The notes: generated by a model not told the origin, from the sequence alone. Numbered from the stretch's first letter, positions 26,126 to 34,318 are shown. The stretch is DNA of 64,000 nucleotides from Pilimelia anulata (GCF_014647895.1 NZ_BMQB01000008.1:62001-126000), one strand, 5' to 3'. Numbers and translations: made by a program.

Positions 26126-27621
26126 ACGGTAAGTCCGTCCCGTTCGTCGTCTCCATCGGCACGCCCCGGCTGACCGCCGGCTTCGACGTCTACCGCCGGC
26201 TCAACCTGTGGGTCCACGAGGAGGTGCACGGCGGCCTGCCCGAACTGGGCATGGAGGAGCTGGTCGAGCTGGCCGACCGGATCAGCCTGAAGGGCCGCGG
26301 CGGCGCCGGCTTCCCGTTCGCCCGCAAGCTGCGCGCGGTGATCGAGTCGGCGGAGAAGCGCAACCTGCCGACCGTCGTGGTCGTCAACGCGACCGAGGGC
26401 GAGCCGGCGGCGTGGAAGGACAAGACGCTGCTCACCCGCGCCCCGCACCTGATCCTGGACGGGGCGACGCTGGTGGCCGAGGCGCTCGGCGCCGAGGAGA
26501 TCGTCCTCGGCATCGGCGACGACGGCGTCGGCGAGCGGTCGCTGACCGGCGCGCTGGCCGAGCGGCAGATGCCGGTGCCGACCCGGGTCGTCGCCGTACC
26601 GCACCGGTTCATCTCCGGCGAGGGCGGCGCGATGGTCAACGGGATCAACGGCCTCGCCCACATCCCGCCGGGTGTCAAGGTCCGGTCCAGCGACTCCGGG
26701 GTGGACGAGCTGCCCACGCTGCTGTCCAATGCGGAGACGTTCGCCCAGCTCGCCATCGCCGCCCGGATCGGCGCCGAGCACTACGCCTCGGTCGGCACCC
26801 GGGCCGAGCCGGGCACGGTGCTGCTGACCGTCTCCGGCAGCGCCGAGCGGCCCGCGGTGGTCGAGTGCGCGGCCGGCACCCCGCTGCGCGAGGTGCTGCG
26901 GCTGTGCGGCGCCGAGGTCGGCTCGGGCCTGCTCACCGGCGGCTTCCACGGCAAGTGGATCACGGCGGAGGCGGCCGAGCGGGCGGAGGTGTCCCGGTCC
27001 GGCATGTCCGCCGTGGGCGGCTCGCTGGGCGCCGGCATCCTCATCCCGCTCGGCACGAAGACCTGCCCGATCGGCGAGGTGGCCCGGGTGGTGCAGTACC
27101 TGGCCGGCGAGTCGGCGGGCCAGTGCGGCCCGTGCCGGTTCGGGCTGCCGGACGTGGCCCGGCTCGTCCGCGAGGTGGTCGCCGGCACCGGCGGCGTGGC
27201 GGCCGTCCGCGCGGCGGTCGGCGTGGTCAAGGGCCGCGGCGCGTGCAGCCACCCCGACGGTACGGCGGCGTTCACGATCTCGGCGATGGACACCTTCGCC
27301 GAGGAGATCGAGGAGCACGCCCGCAACGGCGGCTGCGGCCGGTCGGTCGACGAGGTGCTGCCGATGCCGCGCCGGGTCGGCGACGGCGTGCTGCGGCTGA
27401 GCGTCGACTGGAGCCGGTGCGACGGCCACGGCCTGTGCGCGTACGTGGCGCCCGAACTGATCCGACTGGACGGCAACGGCTTCCCCGCCCTGCCCGACCT
27501 GCCGGTGCCGCCCTGGCTGGAGGGCGACGCCAAGCAGTCCGTGAAGGTCTGCCCCGAACTGGCCCTGAAACTGAGCCGCGCCGGCGCGCCCGCGCCGGTC
27601 GCGGCCCCGAGACGGCGCTGA
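26122..27621 (+). CDS. NuoF-like NADH/FMN protein fused to a ferredoxin
   Basis: This 499-residue protein resembles the 51-kDa subunit of complex I. It has the NADH-site KGRGGAGFP (57-65), the FMN-site NATEGEP (about 89-95) and a SLBB-like region. In the iron-sulfur segment ESAGQCGPCR the first of the three clustered cysteines is Ala (332); Cys 335, 338 and 375 remain. The C-terminus (about 425-485) is a ferredoxin with Cys 433, 439 and 477 in CDGHGLC and CPE, a 3Fe-4S-type pattern. It could pass electrons from NADH to the partner cytochrome b. The GTG overlaps the upstream stop and GGGAGG lies before it. Confidence 0.8.
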   Translation: MNGKSVPFVVSIGTPRLTAGFDVYRRLNLWVHEEVHGGLPELGMEELVELADRISLKGRGGAGFPFARKLRAVIESAEKRNLPTVVVVNATEGEPAAWKDKTLLTRAPHLILDGATLVAEALGAEEIVLGIGDDGVGERSLTGALAERQMPVPTRVVAVPHRFISGEGGAMVNGINGLAHIPPGVKVRSSDSGVDELPTLLSNAETFAQLAIAARIGAEHYASVGTRAEPGTVLLTVSGSAERPAVVECAAGTPLREVLRLCGAEVGSGLLTGGFHGKWITAEAAERAEVSRSGMSAVGGSLGAGILIPLGTKTCPIGEVARVVQYLAGESAGQCGPCRFGLPDVARLVREVVAGTGGVAAVRAAVGVVKGRGACSHPDGTAAFTISAMDTFAEEIEEHARNGGCGRSVDEVLPMPRRVGDGVLRLSVDWSRCDGHGLCAYVAPELIRLDGNGFPALPDLPVPPWLEGDAKQSVKVCPELALKLSRAGAPAPVAAPRRR

Positions 27622-27741
27622 GCGGCTCAGCCGCTGCTCAGCGTGACCACTGCCCGACCAGGGTGCCCGTACCGACAGTAGGAACACCGACAGCGACGGC
27701 CTCCCCGACCGCCGCCCGACGCACGAGGATGGTGCCGACCG

Positions 27742-28305
27742 ATGAGCCCCAGCCCGCAGACACCCCCGCCGGCGCCCACCGGCAATGCCATCTGCCCCGT
27801 TCGCCGGGGGCTGCTCGCCGCGGCCGGCGGCGTGAGCGTCGTCGCCCTGCTGGCCGCGTGCGGCGACGGCTACAACGACTACCAGGTACCGCCGGTGGAC
27901 AACGCCGGGGCCGCCGGCAACGACCCGGCCGCCGGCGGCGGCGCCGCCCCCGACCCGGCCGGCGGCGGGGGCAATACCGGCGGCAACGGCGGCGGCGCCA
28001 ACGACGGCGGCGGCGGTGGCGGCGCGGCGAACGCGCTGGCCAGCACCGACGAGATCCCGGTCGGCGGCGGCAAGGTCGTCGACGGTCTGCTGATCATGCA
28101 GCCGGAGCAGGGCCGGTTCCGGGCGTTCGACGCGGCCTGCCCGCACCAGGGCGTCCAGGTCAGCCCGCCGAAGAACGGCACGATCAACTGCCCCGGCCAC
28201 GGGGCGCAGTTCGACGACCAGGGCGGGGTGACCAACGGGCCGGCGCAGTCCGGCCTGGTCCGGCGCAAGCTGCGGGTACGCAACGGCAGCATCTTCCGCG
28301 CCTGA
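27742..28305 (+). CDS. Rieske iron-sulfur lipoprotein
   Basis: This 187-residue exported protein has a signal peptide with paired arginines (PVRRGLLA) and the lipobox LLAACG (lipidated Cys 40), so Tat export is possible. A Gly/Asn-rich linker (about 55-95) precedes a Rieske domain with C133-P-H135 and C150-P-G-H153, the ligands of a 2Fe-2S cluster. It would sit outside the membrane and accept or give electrons there. It follows the NuoF-ferredoxin gene by 120 bp, with a small hairpin in between (AGCGGC/GCCGCT), and is closed by a strong terminator. I infer it works with the two preceding genes. Confidence 0.85.
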   Translation: MSPSPQTPPPAPTGNAICPVRRGLLAAAGGVSVVALLAACGDGYNDYQVPPVDNAGAAGNDPAAGGGAAPDPAGGGGNTGGNGGGANDGGGGGGAANALASTDEIPVGGGKVVDGLLIMQPEQGRFRAFDAACPHQGVQVSPPKNGTINCPGHGAQFDDQGGVTNGPAQSGLVRRKLRVRNGSIFRA

Positions 28306-28319
28306 CCCCACCCCCCTCC

Positions 28320-28351
28320 AGTGGCGGCCGCCCGTTCGGGCGGCCGCCACT
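28320..28351 (+). terminator. strong hairpin terminator
   Basis: A perfect 15-bp stem, AGTGGCGGCCGCCCG at 28320-28334 and its complement at 28337-28351, with a two-base TT loop lies 14 bp after the Rieske stop. No T tract follows on the plus strand. Confidence 0.8.
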
Positions 28352-28485
28352 GTGCGTCCCCGGGGCGGGCCCGCTCCGCACCCGGACGGCCAGCCCCCCG
28401 CGACCCCGCGGCCGACAGCACCCCTCCCCCACCACAATTACGCTGAGTAAGTACCGATTTCTCCGGGATACGGAAGGGACCGCCC

Positions 28486-29022
28486 GTGACCGCGGCGACC
28501 GACGCTTCGACCCCCACCCGCGCCACTACGGACGGTGAGCGACTTGCCACCCGACCCGCGCGGGAGCGGCTGAGCCGCAAGCTGGGCGCGTACGTCCTGG
28601 GCGCCGTCGCCGCCGCCGGCATCGGCGGCCTGCTCGGCTGGCAGGCCCCGGCCGCGCTCCACCCGCTGTTCGGCGGCGACCACGTCGGCGCGCCGGTGGC
28701 CCGGCTCGCCGCGGACCTGGGCTGCACCGACCTGCGGGCGCTCACCCGCCCCGGGACCTCGACGTACCGGTACCACGAGCGCGGCACCTGCGTGCTCGGC
28801 GGCACCCGGCTGACCGTGATCACCTTCGACCGCGCGTCCGACGTCACGGCCTTCACGGCGATGATGAACGGGGTCGTGCCGCTGCTGCACCCGACGTGGA
28901 GCGGCGCGACCATCGCCACCGGGGACGGGTGGGTGGCGTTCGACCAGGCGGCGATGTCCGGCGCGGCGGCCGAGGCCGCGGTCGCCGCCGCCGGCGAGGG
29001 CCGCACCCACGTCATTCCCTGA
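28486..29022 (+). CDS. small single-helix membrane protein, unknown
   Basis: I do not recognise this 178-residue protein. After a ~30-residue polar start there is one membrane helix (about 34-52), then an outside domain of about 120 residues with two cysteines (GCTDLR and GTCVLGG) that could bond. The domain has the look of an actinobacterial secreted module with RYHERGTCVLGGTRLTVITF. The GTG start has GGAAGGGA about ten bases upstream. It stands alone between two terminator-bounded units. Confidence 0.6.
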   Translation: MTAATDASTPTRATTDGERLATRPARERLSRKLGAYVLGAVAAAGIGGLLGWQAPAALHPLFGGDHVGAPVARLAADLGCTDLRALTRPGTSTYRYHERGTCVLGGTRLTVITFDRASDVTAFTAMMNGVVPLLHPTWSGATIATGDGWVAFDQAAMSGAAAEAAVAAAGEGRTHVIP

Positions 29023-29062
29023 TCGTCATTCCCCGATCGCCGAACGACCGGCCGGGATCGGG

Positions 29063-29917
29063 TCAGTGGTCGCCGAGGGCCATCATCGCGCGATGGACCA
29101 GCGCCCACGCCGCCGCGCCGTGCTCCGCCTGCCGCTGGAAGTCCTCGAACAGCCGGACGTACGTGCAGATCTCCGCCGGCTGCGTCACCCGGAGCTGAGC
29201 CGACGGCGTCTCCAGCATCACCAGCCCGTCGTCGAAGATCCAGAATCCGATCGAGGCGATCCCGCGGCGCAGCCGGTCCGACGGGATGATGCCGACGCTG
29301 ACGTACGGCAGCAGCATGATCGACAGCAGGTGCAGGAGCTGGGCGGCGTGCACGGCGGGATCGCAGAACCGGGTCCGCAGGACGTCCTCGGCCAGCACCG
29401 CGACGATCCGCTTGCCGGGATTCAGCGCCCGCGCGTTGCGCCGGTGCCGGAACGCGATCAGCTCGGCCGAGTCGTCCGGCGCGTCGTAGAAGTCGCGCCA
29501 GTACCCGATCAGCGCGCGCATGTACGGCTCGGTCTGGAACACCACCGGCAGGACGTTGACCTCATGGATCCGGAACACCGTGGTGCGGTCGTAGGTGGCC
29601 AGGGAGTTCGGCGCGCCCATGCGCTTGATGCCCGTCCGGACGCGGGTGCGCCACTCGACGTACCCGGCCTCGACGTTGGTGAGCGTGGCGACAAGGTCGG
29701 GCGCCTGATCATCCGCGCCGCAGGCGGCGCACCAGTCGCGGATGTTCTGGACGCTCGGCGCCTGCGCACCGTTCTCGATCTTCGATACGCGGGTGAAGTG
29801 CTGCCCGGTCCGTGGGGCGAGCGCCCGGGCGGTGAGCCCGGCCATCCGGCGCAGGCGGCGCAGCCGCGCACCGAGGACGCGCCGCGCCTCGGTGACGCGC
29901 TGGGGGTCGGCCGTCAT
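29063..29917 (-). CDS. XRE-family regulator with DUF5753 domain
   Basis: This 284-residue protein has an N-terminal helix-turn-helix (about 10-65, LRRLRRMAGLT through FTRVSKIENG) and a C-terminal DUF5753 ligand-like domain (about 105-275, with FQTEPYMRALI and VLAEDVLR). Such Scr1/WhiJ-like regulators are numerous in actinomycetes and work with small partner genes. Here the partners are a DUF6879 gene and a 91-residue gene upstream. The ATG at 29917 lies inside the DUF6879 reading frame. Confidence 0.85.
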   Translation of the reverse strand: MTADPQRVTEARRVLGARLRRLRRMAGLTARALAPRTGQHFTRVSKIENGAQAPSVQNIRDWCAACGADDQAPDLVATLTNVEAGYVEWRTRVRTGIKRMGAPNSLATYDRTTVFRIHEVNVLPVVFQTEPYMRALIGYWRDFYDAPDDSAELIAFRHRRNARALNPGKRIVAVLAEDVLRTRFCDPAVHAAQLLHLLSIMLLPYVSVGIIPSDRLRRGIASIGFWIFDDGLVMLETPSAQLRVTQPAEICTYVRLFEDFQRQAEHGAAAWALVHRAMMALGDH

Positions 29918-30416
29918 CGTGGTCGGTGCCCGCCGCCCAGCACGCCTCGAACGCCGTCCGGCACAGGTCGACGGTCTCCGGCGCGTCGGTCAGGCTGTAG
30001 CCGACCGGCGAGCCAGCGCCGTCGAAGTGCGGGAACAGCACGGTCTCGTCGTCCAGGACGTAGAAGTCGGCGCCGGGGAGGGCGACCGCGGCCACCGCCC
30101 GCCGGTCGCACCAGCGGGTCGCCTCCCCCGCGTCGACGACCGGCTGGATGATCGCGCGGATCCACCGGTGGTACTCGCTCGGCGGGTTCCCGACGACCTT
30201 GACCCGGCGCAGGGTGCGGCCGGCGGCGGCCAGCCCGCGCAGCAGCTCGCACCACTCGGCGAGGTAGCCGGGGTCGGCGACGCCGTCGCGCAGCCAGCGG
30301 GCGAAGGGGCCGTTCTCGACCGCGGTGCCGTACGAGTCGCGCAGTTCGAGGTGGGCCCACGAGTGCCGAATGGCGCGGTACCGCTCGCGAAATTCCGCGT
30401 AGTCGATGTCGCGCAT
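29709..30416 (-). CDS. DUF6879 family protein with extended overlapping tail
   Basis: The first ~165 residues look like DUF6879, a family found next to XRE regulators: HLELRDSYG, GRTLRRVKVVGNPPSEYHRW, ADFYVLDDETVLFPHFDG. The family normally ends near the FEACW segment. Here no stop occurs and the frame runs on for about 67 residues of low-quality, Arg/Pro-rich sequence across the first 209 bp of the XRE gene. Either the tail is a true overlap or a stop codon was lost. The ATG follows directly on the stop of the 91-residue gene. The function is unknown, probably regulatory. Confidence 0.75.
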   Translation of the reverse strand: MRDIDYAEFRERYRAIRHSWAHLELRDSYGTAVENGPFARWLRDGVADPGYLAEWCELLRGLAAAGRTLRRVKVVGNPPSEYHRWIRAIIQPVVDAGEATRWCDRRAVAAVALPGADFYVLDDETVLFPHFDGAGSPVGYSLTDAPETVDLCRTAFEACWAAGTDHDDGRPPARHRGAARPRCAAAPPAPDGRAHRPGARPTDRAALHPRIEDRERCAGAERPEHPRLVRRLRRG

Positions 30417-30692
30417 TCAACCCCCGACCGGCCGGAACAGCGGGAGCATCCGGGCCGGGATCTCCACGCAGGTCTCGTGGTCGGGAATGGCCAGCTCCGC
30501 CAGCGCGGCGGGGTCGGTCACCCGCCAACCCTGCACGATGTACGAATCCCGATCGGTGCGGTACAGCGCCGGGCAATTGTCGTTGCCCGAGCCCGGATCC
30601 TTTCCCACGTACGTCAGCTCCACGCGGGCTCCCCAGTGGACGGTGGCGTGGATCCGCTTCCATCGTCGCCCGGTACGCACAACCCCCAACAT
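30417..30692 (-). CDS. small protein of the XRE/DUF6879 operon
   Basis: No family is recognised for this 91-residue cytosolic protein. It begins MLGVVRTGRRWKRIHATVHW and has NCPALYRTDRDSYIVQGW and CVEIPARMLPLFRP. Its stop touches the DUF6879 start with no gap, so it is the first gene of a three-gene unit. No clear ribosome-binding site precedes the ATG; an internal start is possible. Confidence 0.6.
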   Translation of the reverse strand: MLGVVRTGRRWKRIHATVHWGARVELTYVGKDPGSGNDNCPALYRTDRDSYIVQGWRVTDPAALAELAIPDHETCVEIPARMLPLFRPVGG

Positions 30693-30766
30693 TCAGCAAC
30701 GGTTTCCGTTCGGGCGGAGATGCGCCGGACGCCGATGCGGGCCGGGCGGTTCCGCGGCAGCGGCTG

Positions 30767-30799
30767 TCGGGTGGGTGCGCCGGCCGCGCACCCACCCGA
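30767..30799 (-). terminator. hairpin terminator of the aldo-keto reductase gene
   Basis: TCGGGTGGGTGCGC (30767-30780) and its exact complement (30786-30799) form a 14-bp stem with a five-base loop, 9 bp past the stop codon at 30809. Confidence 0.75.
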
Positions 30800-30808
30800 A
30801 CTGCGACG

Positions 30809-31672
30809 TCAGTGCGCGCCGGCGTCCGTGATGGCCCGGTACTGCTCGTCCGTGAGGGTGATCGCCGCCGCCCCGACGTTCTCGGCCAGGTGGTCCAGCG
30901 ACGCCGTACCGGGGATCGGCGCGACCACCGGCGACCGCCGCAGCAGCCACGCCAGCGCGAGCTGCGCCGGCGTGTGGCCGGTCTCCTTGCCGATGACGTC
31001 CAGCACGCCGCCGGGCCGGGCCAGCTCGCCGGCCGCGACCGGGTACCACGGGATGAACGCGATGCCCTCGCGGGTGCAGTACTCGACCACGTCCTCGCTG
31101 GACCGGTCCGCCACGTTGTACAGGTTCTGCACGCTCACGATGTCGATCACCCGCCGGGCCCGCTCGATCTCGTGCACGCTGACCTGGGACAGCCCCACGT
31201 GGCGGATCTTGCCCTGGTCGCGCAGGTCGCGGATCGCGCCGAGGGAGTCCTCGACCGGTACGTGCCGGTCGATCCGGTGCAGTTGCCACAGGTCGATCCG
31301 CTCGACGCCGAGGCGGCGCAGGCTCAGCTCGACGCACTGGCGCAGGTACTCCGGCCGGCCGACCGGGTGCCAGGCGTCCGGGCCCGAGCGGGTCAGCCCG
31401 CCCTTGGTGGCGACGAGCAGGCCGTCGTACGGGTGCAGGGCCGCCCGGACCTGCTCCTCGTTGATCTCCGGCCCGTAGCTGTCCGCGGTGTCGATGAAGG
31501 TGACGCCCAGCTCGACCGCGCGGCGCAGCACGGCGAGCGAGTTGGCGGGGTCGGCGGGCCGGTCCCAGATGCCGGGCCCGCACAGGCGCATGGCCCCGTA
31601 CCCGAGCCGCCCGACCGTCAGGTCGCCGCCGATGGTGAGGCCGCCGCCGAGGTGATCCGTGGTGTTCTGCAT
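30809..31672 (-). CDS. aldo-keto reductase
   Basis: This 287-residue NADPH-dependent reductase of aldehydes or ketones has the catalytic tetrad Asp/Tyr (DTADSYGP), Lys (VATKGG) and His (WQLHRID). The C-terminal cofactor segment has PIPGTASLDHL. The substrate cannot be told. A TAGGTT hexamer lies six bases before the ATG (31679-31684), so the mRNA is probably leaderless. It is divergent from the glycine-rich reductase gene, 81 bp away, whose promoter has the same layout. Confidence 0.88.
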   Translation of the reverse strand: MQNTTDHLGGGLTIGGDLTVGRLGYGAMRLCGPGIWDRPADPANSLAVLRRAVELGVTFIDTADSYGPEINEEQVRAALHPYDGLLVATKGGLTRSGPDAWHPVGRPEYLRQCVELSLRRLGVERIDLWQLHRIDRHVPVEDSLGAIRDLRDQGKIRHVGLSQVSVHEIERARRVIDIVSVQNLYNVADRSSEDVVEYCTREGIAFIPWYPVAAGELARPGGVLDVIGKETGHTPAQLALAWLLRRSPVVAPIPGTASLDHLAENVGAAAITLTDEQYRAITDAGAH

Positions 31673-31753
31673 CCCCCGAACCTATCCGCCGCCCACCCGG
31701 CCCCGCCCACCCGAGGCCCGGACATTCCGGACCCGGCCGCGCATACTCGGGGC

Positions 31754-33745
31754 GTGACGAGTATCGGGCCCGACGGTCCCGCCCCCGACCTGACCGGGCT
31801 GATCCGCACGCTGCGGCAGGCGCTCACCGAGGGCGCCGGCGGTACGACGGCGGCGTCCTCGGCCGCGGCGGTCGCCCGGGCGGCGCAGGGCGGCCGGATC
31901 GGCCGGGCGGCGGACGGGCCGGCCCCGCACGCCCCGTCGCAGCTCGTCCAGCTCCAGCAGACGCTGCGCGCGAGCCTGGCCGCCGGCGGCGGGCCGGCGG
32001 CGGTGGCGCACGCGGTCCTGACCGCCCTCGACCGGCTGACCGACGCGCCCGCCGGACCGGGTACGACCGGATCCGGCCCGGGCGGCAGCGCGGCGGCGGG
32101 CACGGCGGGCGGCTCCGGCGGCGCGGTGGCTGGCGGTGCGGTGCCGGGCGGCGGGGCGATCGCCGGGGGCGGCGGTGCCGGTGGGTCGGCGGCGGGCCCC
32201 GGTGGCACGCCGGGCGGGGGTGGCGTCGGTACCGACGGGGGCGGGGCGGGCCGCCCGGGGGCGGGCACCGGAGCCGGCCCGGGTGGGGTCGCGGGCGGAG
32301 CGGGCGGCGCCGGCGGTGGACCCGGCGCCGGGGCGGGCGGCGTCGGCGGTAGCGCGGGCGGCGGGGCGGGTGCAGCGGGTGGCCCGGTCGGGCCCGGCGG
32401 GCCGGGCGGCGCGGGCGGCGCGGGAACGGGCGGCGGGACGGGAGTGGGTGGCGGAACGGGGCCGGCCGGTGGCGGGACGGGAGTGGGGGGTGGCGCGGGC
32501 GGTGGTCCGGCCGGTGGCGCGGCCGTTCCGCCGCACGGCGGGCCGGGCGGCGGCGGCGCACCGGGCGGCACCGCGGTGCCCGGCCGACCCTTCCCGCCCG
32601 GCGGCGGCGCTGTCGGTGGCGTCGGCCCGGGCGGCCTCCCGGTCAACCCCACCCCGCCCAGCGGCGACCCGGTGGGCCCCGGCGGGCAACCCCTGCCCGG
32701 ACCGGTGACCACCAACGCCCCCGGCCGGACCGCCCGGCCGCTCAACCCGCCCGGTACCCCGCTCACCGCCGACGGCGTCCGGCGGGCACTGGACGCGCTG
32801 CTCCCGGCGGCCCCCGAGGCGCGGTCCGCGCAGCTCACCCGAGCTGTCGGCTGGCTGGTCGAGAACCTGGACCGGCCGCAGGTCGTCGCCCCGGCCACCG
32901 CGCAGCTCGGCCCCGCGGTCGCGGCGCTCGGCGTCCGGCCGGAGCAGGCCGAGGCCCTCGCCGTGCTGCTCTCCGACGCCGCCCGGGCCAACGGCGTCTG
33001 GACGCCGCGCGAGTGGACCGCCTGGCGCGCGGCCAGCGGCCTGGCCGCCCGGTGGGTCGCCGAGGGGGCGGCGGCGGGCTCGTACGCGCCGCCGTACTGG
33101 ACCGGGACCGTCGTCGAACGGGAGGAGCGCCGGCCGGACCTGGCGGTGCTGCGGGTCCGGACGTACCTGCCGTACCCGTACGCCGGCGGCGAGCGCGCCC
33201 CCGTCGAGACCGGCCACCACCGGGACGCGTGGCGGCCGTGCTGGATCGCCGGCGGCCCGCGCCCGGACAACATCGTGGAACTGCACGTCCGGGCCGAGGG
33301 CGCGGACGCCGTGGCGACGGCGCTGGTGGGGCGGGTGGCGGTCGGCGACCCGGTCCGGCTCGGCCCGCCGGTCGGCGGGCCGGCGGTGGACCCGGCGGCG
33401 GCCGGGTTGCTGTTCGTCGCCGAGGACACCGGGGCCGCGCCGGTGCTGGGGCTGCTCGCCGAGCTGCGCGCCGCCGGGGACCGGCGGCCGCGGGCGGTGC
33501 TCCACTGGGTACCGCCGGGCGAGGAGTCGTACGACCGGGTGCGGCTCGCGGCGCTGGCCGACACCGTCGTGGTGCACAGCGCGGTGGAGCTGGCCGGGGC
33601 GCTCGCGGGGCTGCCGCTCGCGCCGGACTGGTGGGCGGTGGCGGCGGGCTCGCCGACGGGGGTGGCGGCGGTGCGGACGGCGGTCGCGTACGCCGGGATC
33701 CCCACGGCCCGTACGGTCCACGCGGCGGTCGGCCCCGACGACTGA
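31754..33745 (+). CDS. glycine-rich, degenerate flavohaemoglobin-like protein
   Basis: Residues 1-100 of this 663-residue protein are helical. About 105-330 are a Gly/Ala/Pro-rich low-complexity stretch. About 335-445 resemble the globin domain and 448-655 the FAD/NAD reductase domain of actinobacterial flavohaemoglobins. Key motifs are changed. The region that normally holds the proximal haem His (LGRDH-like) reads LGPAV. The FAD-binding RxYS is RPCW. The NAD-site GGTGLAP is EDTGAAP. Catalysis is doubtful, and it may be a structural or sensory relative. A CATACT hexamer ends six bases before the GTG, so the mRNA is probably leaderless. Confidence 0.6.
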   Translation: MTSIGPDGPAPDLTGLIRTLRQALTEGAGGTTAASSAAAVARAAQGGRIGRAADGPAPHAPSQLVQLQQTLRASLAAGGGPAAVAHAVLTALDRLTDAPAGPGTTGSGPGGSAAAGTAGGSGGAVAGGAVPGGGAIAGGGGAGGSAAGPGGTPGGGGVGTDGGGAGRPGAGTGAGPGGVAGGAGGAGGGPGAGAGGVGGSAGGGAGAAGGPVGPGGPGGAGGAGTGGGTGVGGGTGPAGGGTGVGGGAGGGPAGGAAVPPHGGPGGGGAPGGTAVPGRPFPPGGGAVGGVGPGGLPVNPTPPSGDPVGPGGQPLPGPVTTNAPGRTARPLNPPGTPLTADGVRRALDALLPAAPEARSAQLTRAVGWLVENLDRPQVVAPATAQLGPAVAALGVRPEQAEALAVLLSDAARANGVWTPREWTAWRAASGLAARWVAEGAAAGSYAPPYWTGTVVEREERRPDLAVLRVRTYLPYPYAGGERAPVETGHHRDAWRPCWIAGGPRPDNIVELHVRAEGADAVATALVGRVAVGDPVRLGPPVGGPAVDPAAAGLLFVAEDTGAAPVLGLLAELRAAGDRRPRAVLHWVPPGEESYDRVRLAALADTVVVHSAVELAGALAGLPLAPDWWAVAAGSPTGVAAVRTAVAYAGIPTARTVHAAVGPDD

Positions 33746-33844
33746 CCGCCCACACCGGGTGCGATGCCGACCGACACGACCATGCTCCGATACGGACAGC
33801 CCGGCGGGCCGCTCCGTGTTGCCGGCGTAGCTGTCCGAACCGAG

Positions 33845-34300
33845 TCAGCTCTCTGCCGGTCGCGTTGCCCGGGTTCCCACGTACATGGACCATCTCACGT
33901 CGGGTTCGCCTGGACGAACCTCGATCCTCAAGCCGGGCTCGGGCTGCAACAGGCGAATCTCGGTGCTCCGGATCGGAGCGACCTCATCTTCGTCGGTAGC
34001 GCACTCGAAAGGGAACGTCCCCTGACCGACGACGTTCACGGTCGCCGAACTGCCGACGCAGAGGATGCCCACCCACAGGTAGCCGACCGGCGCGTTGACG
34101 ACCGTAGCGGGCGCCGTTCCCGTCGTCGGTGGAACCACGGCGAGCTGTCGCGCCCCCATCGGGAGCCGGGAACGGCAGTCAGGCCGGGCAGCGGTCGGGG
34201 TGATGCCGGCCCCGAGGGTGCCCCGGAGCCAGCGGTGGAGGGGGTCGCTCGTGGCGGGGATCCTCCCGGCCGGATGACCACGTGGCCCACCGAGAATCAC
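33845..34300 (-). CDS. hypothetical protein, probable C-terminal remnant of a secreted protein
   Basis: The last ~105 codons read as a compact beta-rich domain (VGYLWVGILCVGSSATVNVVGQ, then FECATDEDE and RIEVRPGEPDVRWSMYVG). It is similar in style to C-terminal domains of actinobacterial exported proteins, with two cysteines that could bond. The upstream ~45 codons from the GTG at 34300 are not convincing, and no signal peptide is present. An internal ATG at 34159 would give 104 residues. GC content is visibly lower than in the surrounding genes. It may be the remnant of a gene that lost its 5' end. Confidence 0.35.
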   Translation of the reverse strand: MILGGPRGHPAGRIPATSDPLHRWLRGTLGAGITPTAARPDCRSRLPMGARQLAVVPPTTGTAPATVVNAPVGYLWVGILCVGSSATVNVVGQGTFPFECATDEDEVAPIRSTEIRLLQPEPGLRIEVRPGEPDVRWSMYVGTRATRPAES

Positions 34301-34316
34301 GTGGCCTACCGAGAAT
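34279..34316. repeat. tandem 19-bp direct repeat
   Basis: CACGTGGCCCACCGAGAAT (34279-34297) is followed at once by CACGTGGCCTACCGAGAAT (34298-34316), 18 of 19 identical. Each copy starts with the palindrome CACGTG. It lies just past the terminator of the putative small RNA and could be a regulator site or a recent duplication. Confidence 0.7.
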
Positions 34317-34318
34317 TA

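Noticed and set aside
29063..30692. Classical toxin-antitoxin system
   Set aside because: The XRE gene carries a DUF5753 domain and the partners do not resemble known toxins; a regulatory triad is the simpler reading.
31754..33745. PE_PGRS-like or collagen-like surface protein
   Set aside because: The Gly-rich stretch is flanked by a globin/reductase-like module and there is no signal peptide or PE domain.
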